Part shown: in pieces, positions 1 through 9,583 of the stretch
Layout: every line of letters starts with the position of its first letter
Position numbering within the stretch: position 1 is the first letter of the stretch
Source: Myroides injenensis M09-0166
Lineage (GTDB): Bacteria; Bacteroidota; Bacteroidia; Flavobacteriales; Flavobacteriaceae
Assembly (NCBI RefSeq): GCF_000246945.1
Contig: NZ_BAEX01000020.1
Span: forward strand, 1 to 41,458
DNA: 41,458 nt
Direction: 5' to 3'
Notes under the pieces: model-generated
Database searches by the model: none
Seen by the model: the letters and a program-made list of their open reading frames with translations, nothing else
What the model was told of the DNA's origin: nothing
Translations under genes and position numbers: made by a program

Positions 1-1889
1 ATGTTATTTTCTTGGTTGATATCAGCCATAAATTGACTTGGATCAATCATTATTGTTTTTATCGTATTTCTAGGCTTATTGATTATGAATTTATAATCTG
101 GCTGTGCCCATCCCCATCCTTCTAGAATAGTTCTTTCATATTCTGGATATTGATTAGGTTTATTCCAGTGCATAGAAGTATATGGAATATAAAAAGTTTC
201 CATAGTACCATCTTCATAAGTTACTAGAATATCAAGAGGCATTCCACTTCTTCCTATTCTTTTTAAACTTACTAATGTTTGATCTTTTTGTACATCTTCT
301 ACAAATTGTATAGCGTAATCAACTGTATTATTAGTCTGTGTCCAATCTAGCATATACCAATCAAGTACTGATCCAGAAACTCGTTCAGCAGTGCGTTTAA
401 AATCATTAGGAGTAGGGTGTGAAAATTTATAGTTCGAATAATATTCTTTTAGAGTTTCCATCATATTGTCCCATCCTATGATATAAGCTAATTGAGTTAA
501 GAATATTGCACCTCTACTGTATGCAGAAATCGAGTAAGCTCTATTAGTTAAATAGTGATCAGCATGCGTTGTTAATGGTTCATGCATATTTTTTGCTACT
601 AAATTATAATATGATTTATAATTTGACGCAAATGGATTAGTATCCTCTTGATCTTTTTTAGGTAATATTTTTAGCATTGCTAAATCAGATATGAAAGTTG
701 TGAAACCTTCATCCATCCATTCATGCTTCGTTTCATTAGTAGCTAATGCATGTTGAAACCAGCTATGTGCTAATTCGTGTGCAGTTACACCTACTAGACT
801 AGGAAATGATCTTTCTCCTGTAATAAGAGTACACATAGAATATTCCATTCCTCCATCACCTCCTTGAATAACAGAGTAATGAGAGTAAGGATATTGACCT
901 ATATTTTGATTGTAGAAATCCATTAATTGAGCAGTAACTGGTTGTAGTTTTTTCCAATTCTCTACTATTGCTGGATTATTTTTATATAAGAAGTGTAATT
1001 TTATACCATCTGGCCCTTCATAAGTATCATGGATATAATTATTATCCGCAGCCCATGTAAAGTCTAATACATTCTCCGCTTTAAAATGCCAAGTTAATGT
1101 TTTATCCTTTTTATTTGGTGTTACCTTAACCCCATGATCTTCATAACCATGACCAATTTCATTATTGTTTACTAAAGTACCTGTTCCTCCTAAAGTATAA
1201 TCTTTATCAATAGTAATTTTTACATCAAAATTACCCCATACGCTATGAAATTCTCTACCTAAATATTGTTCAGCGTGCCATCCTTCAAAATCAAATTCTG
1301 CTATTTTAGGGAACCATTGTGACATTGATAATGCTACTCCTTCTGCAGATTCTCTTCCTGCTCGTCTAACCATTTTAGGCGCTTGTCCTTCAAAATTCAT
1401 AGTAAATTCAGTACTAGAATTTGGAGCAATTGGCTCATTAAGAGTTACTTCTAGAATAGTCCCGACTACATTAGTAGTCAGAGGTTTACCATTTTGTTTT
1501 AGATTATTAACCTTTAGAAAACCTATTTCATTAGGTTTTAATTTTGCTATTTTACTTTCAAATACTTTTCTTCCTCTGATAGTTTTTGTTTCTACCATTC
1601 TTGAATCTGGGTCAGGAATAGATTTTAGTAATGCATCCATATCGCTATTAGGTTGAAATGCATTGTAATACAAATGGAAAAATACGTTTTTTAAAGTATC
1701 TGGCGAATTATTAGTATAGGTTAAACTTTGAGTTCCTGTATAAGTAAATTTCTTAACATCTACTTTTACGTCCATAGTATAATCTACTTCTTGTTGCCAA
1801 TATCCTGGATTAGGATTATTGTGAAACTGAGCAAAAGAAGTTATATAAGTCAGCGTACTTATAGTTAATGTTAGTAATATTTTTTTCAT
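1..1889 (-). CDS. M1 family zinc metallopeptidase (partial, 3' end outside window)
   Basis: A secreted aminopeptidase-like zinc protease. The start ATG at 1889 is followed by a signal peptide (MKKILLTLTISTLTYITSFAQ). Reading to the window edge gives 629 codons with no stop. The gluzincin motif HELAH is at residues 371-375 and the third zinc ligand Glu394 lies in WMDEGF, which fits HExxH-x18-E. The upstream substrate-binding motif reads GGMEYS where classical M1 enzymes have GxMEN. The family cleaves N-terminal residues from peptides, here probably in the periplasm or at the cell surface. The visible end (ADINQENN) looks close to the natural C-terminus, so little is probably missing. It follows the S8 peptidase gene on the same strand, 86 bases downstream of its stop, with a hairpin between them. 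Family is certain; substrate is unknown. Confidence 0.93.
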   Translation of the reverse strand, partial: MKKILLTLTISTLTYITSFAQFHNNPNPGYWQQEVDYTMDVKVDVKKFTYTGTQSLTYTNNSPDTLKNVFFHLYYNAFQPNSDMDALLKSIPDPDSRMVETKTIRGRKVFESKIAKLKPNEIGFLKVNNLKQNGKPLTTNVVGTILEVTLNEPIAPNSSTEFTMNFEGQAPKMVRRAGRESAEGVALSMSQWFPKIAEFDFEGWHAEQYLGREFHSVWGNFDVKITIDKDYTLGGTGTLVNNNEIGHGYEDHGVKVTPNKKDKTLTWHFKAENVLDFTWAADNNYIHDTYEGPDGIKLHFLYKNNPAIVENWKKLQPVTAQLMDFYNQNIGQYPYSHYSVIQGGDGGMEYSMCTLITGERSFPSLVGVTAHELAHSWFQHALATNETKHEWMDEGFTTFISDLAMLKILPKKDQEDTNPFASNYKSYYNLVAKNMHEPLTTHADHYLTNRAYSISAYSRGAIFLTQLAYIIGWDNMMETLKEYYSNYKFSHPTPNDFKRTAERVSGSVLDWYMLDWTQTNNTVDYAIQFVEDVQKDQTLVSLKRIGRSGMPLDILVTYEDGTMETFYIPYTSMHWNKPNQYPEYERTILEGWGWAQPDYKFIINKPRNTIKTIMIDPSQFMADINQENN

Positions 1890-1906
1890 AAGTTGTTTGA
1901 AATTAA

Positions 1907-1941
1907 AGCTCCACAATTAATAGGGTAGTAATTGTGGAGCT
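1907..1941 (-). terminator. Intercistronic hairpin between S8 and M1 peptidase genes
   Basis: Perfect 13-bp inverted repeat (AGCTCCACAATTA / TAATTGTGGAGCT) with a 9-base loop, ending 18 bases before the M1 peptidase start. On the minus strand it is followed by TTTAATTTC, a weak U-tract. It could terminate the S8 transcript or stabilise or segment a two-gene mRNA. Confidence 0.55.
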
Positions 1942-1975
1942 ATGAAACTTGTGTTAGTAAGGGTGTTTTGATTTA

Positions 1976-3594
1976 TTATTTCTTTTGTGATAATTTTTCT
2001 GCTAATAATAAAGCATTATATGCATTTACAAATTTACCAGAAGTTGAAATAGTACTAAAGTTTCTTACTTCTTTTTTCGCACCAACAACAACATCAAAAT
2101 CTACAGCAACTCCTGAATCCATTATTATTTTTTTCACTTGTGCAGCAGTAAATTCTGGGTAATATGCTCTGATAAGAGCTGCTACACCAGCTACGTTAGG
2201 TGAAGCCATAGATGTACCTTGTAAATATTCGTAAGTATTATTTGGTACAGTAGCATAAATTTTAACTCCAGGAGCAAATACATCTACATCATAGTGTCCG
2301 TAATTAGAAAATCTAGCTACCATGTTTTTACCAAACTCTGGATTTAGAGCTCCTACCACTAAGAAGTTTTCAGAAATCTCAGGTCCCATATTTACGTTGT
2401 CATTTGGATAACGCTCTACACCACCTTCAATATTTAAATCCATAGCGTCATTTCCAGCTGCTACTACGATCAGAACATCTTTTTCTTCTGCATATTTAAT
2501 TGCATCTCTTACCCATTGGCTATTTTCTTCGTAGTATTTACCAAAGCTACCATTGATAACTTTAGCTCCATTATCAACTGCATAACGAATACCTAAAGCA
2601 ATATCTTTATCATACTCATCTCCATCAGGTACTGCTCTTACAGCCATAATTTCTGCAACTTCTGATGCTACACCATCTCCGCCTAAATTATTGTGTCTTT
2701 GTTGTGCAATAATCCCAGAAACGTGAGTACCGTGTTTAGCCTCAGATCTCACAGGACCTAATACGTTATTATTACCGTAAAATTTGTCATTAATATCTGT
2801 TGGATCATCACCTACAACTGTACGACCGTTAAAGTCTACATTTAAATGATAATTTAATTTGCTGTTTACATAATTATTGTAATCTTCGATCCAAGATAAT
2901 TCTCTACCTCCTTTAAGGATATTGTAGATTACATTTTTTGAATGTAATATTTCTTCTGAAGTTCCATCAAGAGGAATGTTGTCTAAATCCTCAATAGTAT
3001 AATCTGTTTTTCCTAAAAACTTAGCAATTCTTTCATTTGCTCTTTGTAGCATTTCTGCTCTAACTTTAGTTTCTAGAACCTCATTTTTTTCTTTTTCTAA
3101 TTCTTTTACAGCTCTTTTGTATTGTGCAGAACCGTCATCACCTCTACGTATTACACGTACCATTTCCATATATTTTCATGAACAGCATCTCCTAAAAAGT
3201 TCCATCCATGAATATCATCTACATATCCATTATTGTCATCGTCAATATTGTTTCCAGCGATTTCTTTTGAATTAGTCCATACTTGATTTTTTAAATCATC
3301 ATGTTCAATCTCAACACCTGAATCAACAACACCTACCACTATTTTATTTGGTAATGGTTTGTTTTTTAAGATAAGTTCATAAGCTTTGTCTACAGACATT
3401 CCAGGTACTGTGTCTGTTATGATGTCTAAATGACTCCATCTTTTCAATTGTTCCTCAGACAATTCTGTTGTTCTCTTTGGTAAATGATCAGCAGAAGTGA
3501 TTGGAGTAAGATTTGTTGTGATTTTAGATCCTCCACAGCTTGTTAAAGCTAATGCCAAAACAGCAGAAAGATACATAGGTTTAATCAATCGCAT
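1976..3594 (-). pseudogene. S8 (subtilisin-like) serine peptidase lipoprotein, disrupted by a 2-base frameshift
   Basis: Two overlapping reading frames on the minus strand together encode one subtilase. The first (3594-3151, 147 aa) starts with a lipoprotein signal ending LTSC (Cys20) and carries the catalytic Asp91 in VVDSG. The second (from 3169 down to 1976, 397 aa) carries the catalytic His in KHGTHVSG, the oxyanion Asn in AAGND and the catalytic Ser in GTSMASP. The first frame ends HEN-IWKWYV-stop, whereas the second continues as HEN-MEMVRVIRR. Removing one AT from the ATATAT tract at 3168-3173 joins them into about 539 residues. As written, neither fragment has a full catalytic triad. 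The cause may be a real mutation, a slippage-prone tract or a sequencing error. The intact protein would be a periplasmic or surface protease anchored by lipid. Confidence 0.9.
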
Positions 3595-3670
3595 TATATT
3601 TAGATTTTTGTTTTAATTAAAAATTTGCCTAAAAATATCAAATAGTTAGAGTTAAATAATGTAGTTAACA

Positions 3671-4531
3671 CTAAATTAAGATTTCTGAGGCTTTATAAAT
3701 GTCTTTAAGGCGCACACCTTTTTCTGTATTTTGCACAGTAATAATTTCGTTATGAGCATCGTGTTCAAGAAAAAGATACCATTGTTCATCAGCTGCTTTT
3801 TGAAGGAATAGTTCTTTTTCAGCTAATGTTAGTAGTGGTCGAGTGTCATAGCCCATTACATAAGGAAGCGGGATATGACCTACAGTAGGTAGTAAATCAG
3901 CAACGTAGGCAATTTTCTTTCCATTGTAGTTTAAAATAGGGATCATTTGCTTATCAGTATGTCCATCTGCATAAAATAGATCAAATCCTAATTCACAATT
4001 TTCAGAAAACTGTTGGTCTGTTTTGCTTATGAAATTTAATGCTCCACTATCTTGGATAGGAAGAATATTTTCTGATAAGAACGATGCCTTTTCCCTTGCA
4101 TTTGGTTTTGTTGCCCATAGCCAGTGTTCTTCATTAGTCCAATACTTTGCATTTTTAAATGCATTTTCATAACCAGTTTTATCACTATTCCAATTAACTG
4201 CACCTCCGACATGATCAAAATGTAGGTGGGTTAAAAAAACATCTGTGATATCGTCGCAGTGAAATCCATATTTGGCAAGTGATTTATCTATACTGTTGTC
4301 TCCCCATAAATTGTAATATCCAAAGAATTTTTCAGATTGTTTATTCCCCATCCCAGTATCAATAAGGATGAGTTTATTGCCATCTTCTATTAGTAGTAAT
4401 CTAGCTCCTAAATCGATGAGGTTATTTGAATCTGCTGGATTTGTTTTGTTCCAAATGACTTTTGGAACCACGCCAAACATAGCTCCTCCGTCGAGTTTGA
4501 AATTTCCACTTTCAATTGAATATAGTTTCAT
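3671..4531 (-). CDS. Metallo-beta-lactamase-fold hydrolase
   Basis: A 286-residue cytoplasmic protein (no signal peptide) of the metallo-beta-lactamase superfamily. The metal-binding motif HLHFDH is at residues 102-107. Further ligand candidates are His191 (ADGHTD), Asp212 (VADLLP) and His257 (EHDAHNE), so the complete di-zinc set is present. The overall layout, with a long N-terminal region before the HxHxDH motif, resembles the lactonase-like and glyoxalase II-like branch. That branch includes quorum-quenching lactonases, but the sequence alone does not settle the substrate. A TAnnTTTG element lies about 57 bases upstream. It is transcribed divergently from sufA across a large gap and is probably monocistronic. 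Confidence 0.88.
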   Translation of the reverse strand: MKLYSIESGNFKLDGGAMFGVVPKVIWNKTNPADSNNLIDLGARLLLIEDGNKLILIDTGMGNKQSEKFFGYYNLWGDNSIDKSLAKYGFHCDDITDVFLTHLHFDHVGGAVNWNSDKTGYENAFKNAKYWTNEEHWLWATKPNAREKASFLSENILPIQDSGALNFISKTDQQFSENCELGFDLFYADGHTDKQMIPILNYNGKKIAYVADLLPTVGHIPLPYVMGYDTRPLLTLAEKELFLQKAADEQWYLFLEHDAHNEIITVQNTEKGVRLKDIYKASEILI

Positions 4532-4587
4532 AATTTGATTAGTTAGTTATTTGGTAAGTGCAAATTAAACATTTAAAATAGTTACTA

Positions 4588-4595
4588 CAAAGTTA
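4588..4595 (-). promoter_or_regulatory. Candidate promoter -7 element for the MBL-fold hydrolase
   Basis: On the minus strand this reads TAACTTTG, matching the Bacteroidota -7 consensus TAnnTTTG, 57 bases before the ATG. I found no good -33 TTTG at the usual spacing, so the call rests on the -7 element alone. Confidence 0.45.
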
Positions 4596-4808
4596 CTTTT
4601 GCCAATTTTAGGCTTTACTATTATTTCTATTAAATAAACATCTCTTATCATAAATGACATTGACTTTATTGAGTAAGAGTTTCTTAAATCAGTCAGAGAA
4701 AAATAAAAAAAGTAGTATAGATTTTTGGCTATTTCTCTACAATAAGCGCTGTTTTTACAAATTGAGGCTCTCGTGAAGCTAGTATTAATAAGGGATGTGA
4801 GCAAGTTC

Positions 4809-4899
4809 TTCAACACTTCTTCAACACTTCCTCAAGATTCCTTCAGTTTAAAGCCTGTTTGTTGAAGGAATGTTGAAGCGGTGTTGAAGAAGTGTTGAA
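4809..4899. repeat. 91-bp imperfect palindrome, copy 1 of a dispersed intergenic element
   Basis: The outer arms TTCAACACTTCTTCAACAC (4809-4827) and their exact reverse complement (4881-4899) form a 19-bp perfect inverted repeat. Inner arms ATTCCTTCA (4837-4845) and TGAAGGAAT (4863-4871) pair as well, giving 37-base arms with about 33 matches around a 17-base loop. Each arm is built from TTCAACA heptamers about 12 bases apart. A second copy of identical length is at 33059-33149, about 77% identical without gaps. Similarity extends upstream to 4775 (AAGCtAGTATTaATA). Both copies sit between divergently transcribed genes. I do not recognise a named family. Confidence 0.85.
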
Positions 4900-5447
4900 A
4901 AAGTATGTAATTTTGAAGGAGTAATTACTTACGCCGTGTACTTGTATAGTTAAATATCTTTTTTAAGATGGCTTAGCGTTATATTCAAATTTAGAGGGGG
5001 GAGAATAATTGCTGTTCTGCCATTTTATTACATAAATCATTTTAAGTAGGATAGGAGATTTATGATGCTAGTTTATCGTGATATTATTGCAATGGTAAAA
5101 GCCTAATTTTTTGCTTTTCAAGTGGTTTATGTAGCGCGATTTAGTCTTTATTTATGTTATTACTATACTTTTACAGTTAAGTTCCTCTTATTGTTCAACA
5201 CCTTCTTTTTTTTGTCCTTGATTAGTTTATTTATTGATGGCATCTTTGTATGAAATAATTGATTAATTGTTTTTTGTAACAGTTTTAGGTCTATTTATGT
5301 GTTTCATTTATAGTAGTTATTTAGCTAAAGTGTTTGTGAAAAAATAGTTATAACGACTTATGCTATAATAGATTTTATTGATTTTAGTATTAAAACTTCT
5401 AATCGTTATAAATATGTTAGTTAGTATTACAAACCATTTTTTTATAA

Positions 5448-5455
5448 TACCTTTG
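5448..5455 (+). promoter_or_regulatory. Candidate promoter -7 element for sufA
   Basis: TACCTTTG matches TAnnTTTG and lies 37 bases upstream of the sufA ATG, predicting a 5' leader of about 30-35 bases. The -33 region is not clear. Confidence 0.55.
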
Positions 5456-5492
5456 CATATACATTTTAGAACTAAATCTATTTAAATAACGT

Positions 5493-5822
5493 ATGATAAA
5501 GGTTTCAGATATAGCAAGTAAGCGTGTAGCTCTTTTAATGGAGGATGAAGGATTTGATCCTACAAACGACTATGTTCGTGTGGGAGTTACTAGTGGCGGG
5601 TGTTCTGGTCTTTCTTATCAGCTGAAATTTGACAAAGAAATTTCGGAAAGCGATAAAGTTTTTGAAGACAATGGTGTGAAAATTGCTGTTGATAAAAAGA
5701 GCTTTTTGTATTTGGTAGGAACAACCTTAGAATATTCAGGAGGATTGAATGGAAAAGGCTTTTATTTTAACAACCCTAACGCTAGTCGTACATGTGGTTG
5801 TGGAGAAAGTTTTTCTTTATAA
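5493..5822 (+). CDS. sufA: Iron-sulfur cluster assembly A-type carrier (SufA/IscA/HesB family)
   Basis: A 109-residue A-type carrier that accepts Fe-S clusters from the SufBCD scaffold and passes them to target proteins in the cytoplasm. The three conserved cluster-binding cysteines are present: Cys37 in SGGCSG, and Cys101 and Cys103 in CGCGES near the C-terminus. Length is normal for the family. It is first in a plus-strand run sufA-sufB-sufC-sufD. The 102-base gap to sufB contains two hairpins that could lower readthrough or process the message. A good -7 promoter element lies upstream. The symbol sufA is chosen over iscA or erpA because of the suf neighbours. Confidence 0.93.
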   Translation: MIKVSDIASKRVALLMEDEGFDPTNDYVRVGVTSGGCSGLSYQLKFDKEISESDKVFEDNGVKIAVDKKSFLYLVGTTLEYSGGLNGKGFYFNNPNASRTCGCGESFSL

Positions 5823-5832
5823 GTTATTAATT

Positions 5833-5910
5833 GGAGAGCGAACGCTTTAGTTCGTTTTCCTTTTAGAAATATTAAATAGTTAAAACTAGGAAGCAATAAA
5901 ACAATTGCTT
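5833..5910 (+). promoter_or_regulatory. Two hairpins in the sufA-sufB intercistronic gap
   Basis: Hairpin one (5833-5860) pairs GGAGAGCGAAC with GTTCGTTTTCC (core CGAAC/GTTCG, two G-U pairs) and is followed by TTTTAG. Hairpin two (5891-5910) pairs AAGCAAT with ATTGCTT and is followed by TTAAG, 14 bases before the sufB ATG. Neither has a strong U-tract, so they may be weak terminators or processing/stability elements that set different levels of sufA and sufBCD. Confidence 0.4.
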
Positions 5911-5924
5911 TTAAGTATGGAAAT

Positions 5925-7373
5925 ATGAGCAAGTATACAGAAGAAGATTTAAAGAAAGAATTAGAAACCAAGGAGTATGAGTACGGGTTTTATACTGATA
6001 TAGAATCAGAGACTTTTCCTAATGGTTTAAATGAAGACATTATTAGAGCTATTTCTGCAAAGAAAGAAGAGCCAGAATGGATGACAGAATGGAGACTGAA
6101 AGCTTTTAAGATTTGGAAGGAAATGATTGAGCCAGAGTGGGCTAATGTTAGATATAAAAAACCTGATTTTCAGGCAATATCATATTATTCAGTTCCAAAG
6201 GAAACTGCAAAATATAAAAGTTTAGAAGAGGTGGATCCAGAGTTATTGGACACTTTCAATAAACTTGGGATATCAATAGAAGAACAAAAACGCTTATCTG
6301 GTGTAGCGATGGATATTGTGATGGACTCTGTGTCTGTAGCAACTACATTTAAAGAAACGTTAGCAGAGAAAGGAATTATTTTTTGTTCTATTTCGCAAGC
6401 AATTAAGGATCATCCAGAATTAGTTAAGAAATATTTAGGATCAGTAGTACCACAGACAGATAATTTCTATGCAGCATTAAACTCTGCTGTATTCTCTGAT
6501 GGATCTTTCTGTTATATTCCTAAAGGAGTAAGATGTCCAATGGAATTATCTACTTATTTCCGTATTAATCAAGCTGGTACTGGTCAATTTGAAAGAACAT
6601 TAGTAATTGCTGATGAAGGAAGTTACGTTTCTTATTTAGAAGGATGTACTGCTCCATCACGTGATGAAAATCAATTACATGCTGCCGTAGTAGAATTAAT
6701 TGCTATGGATGATGCAGAGATTAAATATTCTACTGTTCAAAACTGGTTCCCTGGAGACAGTGAAGGTAAAGGAGGGGTATTTAACTTCGTGACTAAGAGA
6801 GGTCTTTGTGAGCGAAATGCTAAGATTTCGTGGACGCAAGTAGAGACTGGTTCTGCTGTGACGTGGAAATATCCATCATGTATTTTAAAAGGTGATAACT
6901 CAATAGGAGAATTTTATTCTATTGCTGTTACTAATAATTACCAACAAGCAGATACTGGGACTAAAATGATTCACTTAGGTAAAAATACTAAGTCGACAAT
7001 TATATCTAAAGGTATCTCTGCTGGTAAATCACAAAATAGTTATAGAGGTCTTGTTTCTGTAGGGCCTAGAGCAGAGAATGCGAGAAATTTCTCTCAGTGT
7101 GATTCTTTATTAATGGGTAACGAATGTGGTGCGCATACCTTCCCTTATATTGAAGCTAAGAATCCTTCTGCACAAATAGAGCATGAGGCTACTACAAGTA
7201 AAATTGGTGAAGATCAAATATTCTATTGTAACCAAAGAGGTATTCCTACTGAAAAAGCAATTGCATTAATTGTAAATGGTTTCTCAAAAGAGGTACTTAA
7301 TAAATTACCTATGGAATTTGCTGTTGAAGCTCAAAAATTGTTAGAAATTTCTTTAGAAGGAAGTGTAGGTTAA
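5925..7373 (+). CDS. sufB: Fe-S cluster assembly scaffold protein SufB
   Basis: A 482-residue SufB, the scaffold subunit of the SufBC2D complex on which clusters are built from cysteine-derived sulfur and iron. Diagnostic blocks are present: [21 protein letters not shown] in the middle, the beta-helix core with SYLEGCTAP, and the C-terminal [13 protein letters not shown] containing Cys401, in the position of the conserved scaffold cysteine of the family. The C-terminal helical domain includes YCNQRGI. Length is close to that of other SufB proteins. It lies 102 bases after sufA and 57 bases before sufC. A 13-bp direct repeat (AAAGACAATTTAT) flanks the sufB-sufC junction, its second copy running into the sufC start codon. 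Confidence 0.97.
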   Translation: MSKYTEEDLKKELETKEYEYGFYTDIESETFPNGLNEDIIRAISAKKEEPEWMTEWRLKAFKIWKEMIEPEWANVRYKKPDFQAISYYSVPKETAKYKSLEEVDPELLDTFNKLGISIEEQKRLSGVAMDIVMDSVSVATTFKETLAEKGIIFCSISQAIKDHPELVKKYLGSVVPQTDNFYAALNSAVFSDGSFCYIPKGVRCPMELSTYFRINQAGTGQFERTLVIADEGSYVSYLEGCTAPSRDENQLHAAVVELIAMDDAEIKYSTVQNWFPGDSEGKGGVFNFVTKRGLCERNAKISWTQVETGSAVTWKYPSCILKGDNSIGEFYSIAVTNNYQQADTGTKMIHLGKNTKSTIISKGISAGKSQNSYRGLVSVGPRAENARNFSQCDSLLMGNECGAHTFPYIEAKNPSAQIEHEATTSKIGEDQIFYCNQRGIPTEKAIALIVNGFSKEVLNKLPMEFAVEAQKLLEISLEGSVG

Positions 7374-7430
7374 TCTTACCATTTTAAAGACAATTTATAA
7401 CGCATTCTCAAAAATATTAAAAGACAATTT

Positions 7431-8186
7431 ATGTTACAGATAAAAAATTTACACGCAAGTGTTGACGATAAAGAAATTTTAAAAGGAATAAATTTAACTG
7501 TTAATGCTGGAGAAATTCACGCAATCATGGGACCAAATGGTGCTGGTAAAAGTACTTTGTCTTCTGTGATAGCTGGTAATGAAGCATTCGAGGTTACTGA
7601 AGGTGAAATCTTATTAGAAGGAGAAGATATTGATGAATTAGCTCCAGAAGATAGAGCTCATAAAGGTGTATTCTTATCTTTCCAATACCCAGTTGAGATT
7701 CCTGGAGTTTCTGTTACTAACTTTATTAAAACTGCAATCAACGAATCAAGAAAAGCTCAAGGTTTAGAAGATATGCCTGCAAGCGAAATGTTGAAATTGA
7801 TTAAAGAAAAGTCAGAATTATTAGAAATCGATAGAAAATTCTTATCTCGTTCTCTTAACGAAGGTTTTTCTGGTGGAGAGAAAAAACGTAATGAGATTTT
7901 CCAAATGGCGATGTTAAACCCCAAATTAGCTATTTTGGATGAGACTGACTCAGGATTAGATATCGATGCATTAAGAATCGTTGCAAATGGTGTAAACAAA
8001 TTAAAAAGTAAAGACAACGCTATTATCGTTATTACTCACTATCAACGTTTATTAGAACATATTGTTCCAGATTTCGTACACGTTTTATATGACGGTAAGA
8101 TTGTAAAAACAGGTGGTAAAGAATTAGCATTAGAATTAGAAGAGAAAGGTTATGATTGGATTAAAGCTGCTGTTGAAAAAGAGTAA
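7431..8186 (+). CDS. sufC: SUF system ATPase SufC
   Basis: A 251-residue ABC-type ATPase without membrane domains that drives conformational change in SufBC2D. Walker A GPNGAGKST is at residues 34-42, the signature FSGGEKKR at 146-153, and Walker B LAILDE ends at Asp170-Glu171, followed by the SufC-typical TDSGLDIDAL. The final region VHVLYDGKIVKTGG is also typical. It sits between sufB and sufD with short gaps (57 and 42 bases), consistent with one transcript and with obligatory complex formation. Confidence 0.97.
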   Translation: MLQIKNLHASVDDKEILKGINLTVNAGEIHAIMGPNGAGKSTLSSVIAGNEAFEVTEGEILLEGEDIDELAPEDRAHKGVFLSFQYPVEIPGVSVTNFIKTAINESRKAQGLEDMPASEMLKLIKEKSELLEIDRKFLSRSLNEGFSGGEKKRNEIFQMAMLNPKLAILDETDSGLDIDALRIVANGVNKLKSKDNAIIVITHYQRLLEHIVPDFVHVLYDGKIVKTGGKELALELEEKGYDWIKAAVEKE

Positions 8187-8228
8187 GCTAACTAATGAAA
8201 CAATCATTTTAATCTAATCGGAAATAAT

Positions 8229-9551
8229 ATGGAACTTAAAGAAAAATTAATATCGTCTTTTGTTGCTTTTGAACAAGGATTGAAAGGTGAACATGACTGT
8301 TTACACAATATTCGTTTAGAAGGACTAGAGACATTTGAAAATAAAGGTTTCCCTAGTAAAAAAGAGGAAGCATGGAAGTACACTTCACTTAATTCTGTTT
8401 TAAAGAATGAGTTTTGTGTTCAACCTAAAAAAGAGGTAGCAATTGAATATAAAGATGTAAAAAAATACTTTTTAAGTGATTCAGACACTTTTAAATTAGT
8501 ATTTATCAATGGAGTATTTAGTTCTCACCTTTCAGAGACTACTCATGATAATGGATTTGATGTTTGTCTTATGTCTGCGGCATTGACAAAACCAAAATAC
8601 AAAATGGTGATTGATAACTATTACAATCAAGCAGCTGATAAATCTGATAGTCTTACCGCTCTTAATACAGCGTATGCAGTAGAAGGTGCTTATATTAATG
8701 TACCAAAAAGTACAGTAGTTTCTAAACCAATTGAAATTATTTACTTGTCTACAGTAGAAGATCAAGCTTTATTAGTGCAACCTCGTAATTTAATTGTCGT
8801 TGGCGAAAATGCTCACGTTCAAATTTTAGAACGTCATCAAAGTATTAGTGAGTGTAGCATATTTACAAACTCAGTAACTGAGATATTTGCTCACAAACGT
8901 GCTATTTGTGATTTTTATAAATTGCAAAACGACTTAGATACAGGTACTTTAATTGACAACACTTTTATCAAACAAAAACAAGAAAGTAGAGTTTCAGTAC
9001 ACACTTTCTCATTTGGAGGTAAATTAACGCGTAATAATCTTAATTTCTATCAAGATGGTGAGCGTATTGATAGTACTTTAAAAGGAATTACGTTAATAGG
9101 TGGTAAGCAACATGTCGATCATTATACATTAGTATCACATAATCAACCAAATTGTGAAAGTCACCAGGATTATAAAGGGCTTTACAATGATAATTCTGTA
9201 GGAGTTTTCAATGGTAAGATCTATGTAGATAAGATTGCACAAAAAACGGATGGTTTCCAACAGAGTAATAATATTTTGTTGAGCGACAAAGCAGTAGTTT
9301 ACACAAAACCACAATTAGAAATCTTTGCTGATGATGTTAAATGTTCGCATGGTTGTACTATCGGACAATTAGATGAAGAAGCTATGTTTTATTTACGTCA
9401 ACGTGGGATTCCTAAGAAAGAGGCTAAGGCATTGTTAATGTACGCTTTTACTGATGATGTAATGAAATCTGTTAAGATACCAGAATTGAAATCTAAAGTA
9501 GCAAAAGTAATTGCTGATAAGTTAGGTGTTTCAATGGGATTTGAAATTTAA
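8229..9551 (+). CDS. sufD: Fe-S cluster assembly protein SufD
   Basis: A 440-residue SufD, the SufB paralogue that completes the SufBC2D scaffold and helps iron entry. The conserved C-terminal block CSHGCTIGQLDEEAMFYLRQRGI begins at Cys372 and includes His374, the residue pair linked to cluster formation in the family. The N-terminus contains the expected KKEEAWKYTSL motif. It is the last gene of this suf segment; a strong hairpin terminator starts 32 bases after its stop. In many flavobacteria sufS and sufE follow directly, but here they begin 7.6 kb further on, beyond a block of opposite-strand genes. Confidence 0.96.
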   Translation: MELKEKLISSFVAFEQGLKGEHDCLHNIRLEGLETFENKGFPSKKEEAWKYTSLNSVLKNEFCVQPKKEVAIEYKDVKKYFLSDSDTFKLVFINGVFSSHLSETTHDNGFDVCLMSAALTKPKYKMVIDNYYNQAADKSDSLTALNTAYAVEGAYINVPKSTVVSKPIEIIYLSTVEDQALLVQPRNLIVVGENAHVQILERHQSISECSIFTNSVTEIFAHKRAICDFYKLQNDLDTGTLIDNTFIKQKQESRVSVHTFSFGGKLTRNNLNFYQDGERIDSTLKGITLIGGKQHVDHYTLVSHNQPNCESHQDYKGLYNDNSVGVFNGKIYVDKIAQKTDGFQQSNNILLSDKAVVYTKPQLEIFADDVKCSHGCTIGQLDEEAMFYLRQRGIPKKEAKALLMYAFTDDVMKSVKIPELKSKVAKVIADKLGVSMGFEI

Positions 9552-9583
9552 TTTCGATTTATATATTCCTTCGATGGAAAGAA

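Larger units (their letters stand above)
4532..5492. other. 961-bp gene-free region between MBL hydrolase and sufA
   Basis: It holds the divergent promoters of the two flanking genes and the palindromic repeat at 4809-4899. A short minus-strand reading frame at 4565-4816 overlaps both the hydrolase promoter and the repeat, and has no recognisable protein features, so I do not call it a gene. From about 4905 to 5440 I see only AT-rich sequence with no convincing structure. Confidence 0.7.

Noticed and set aside
4809-4899. CRISPR-like short repeats (TTCAACA units)
   Set aside because: The units are only 7 bases, arranged as inverted arms rather than direct repeats with unique spacers, and no cas genes are present.
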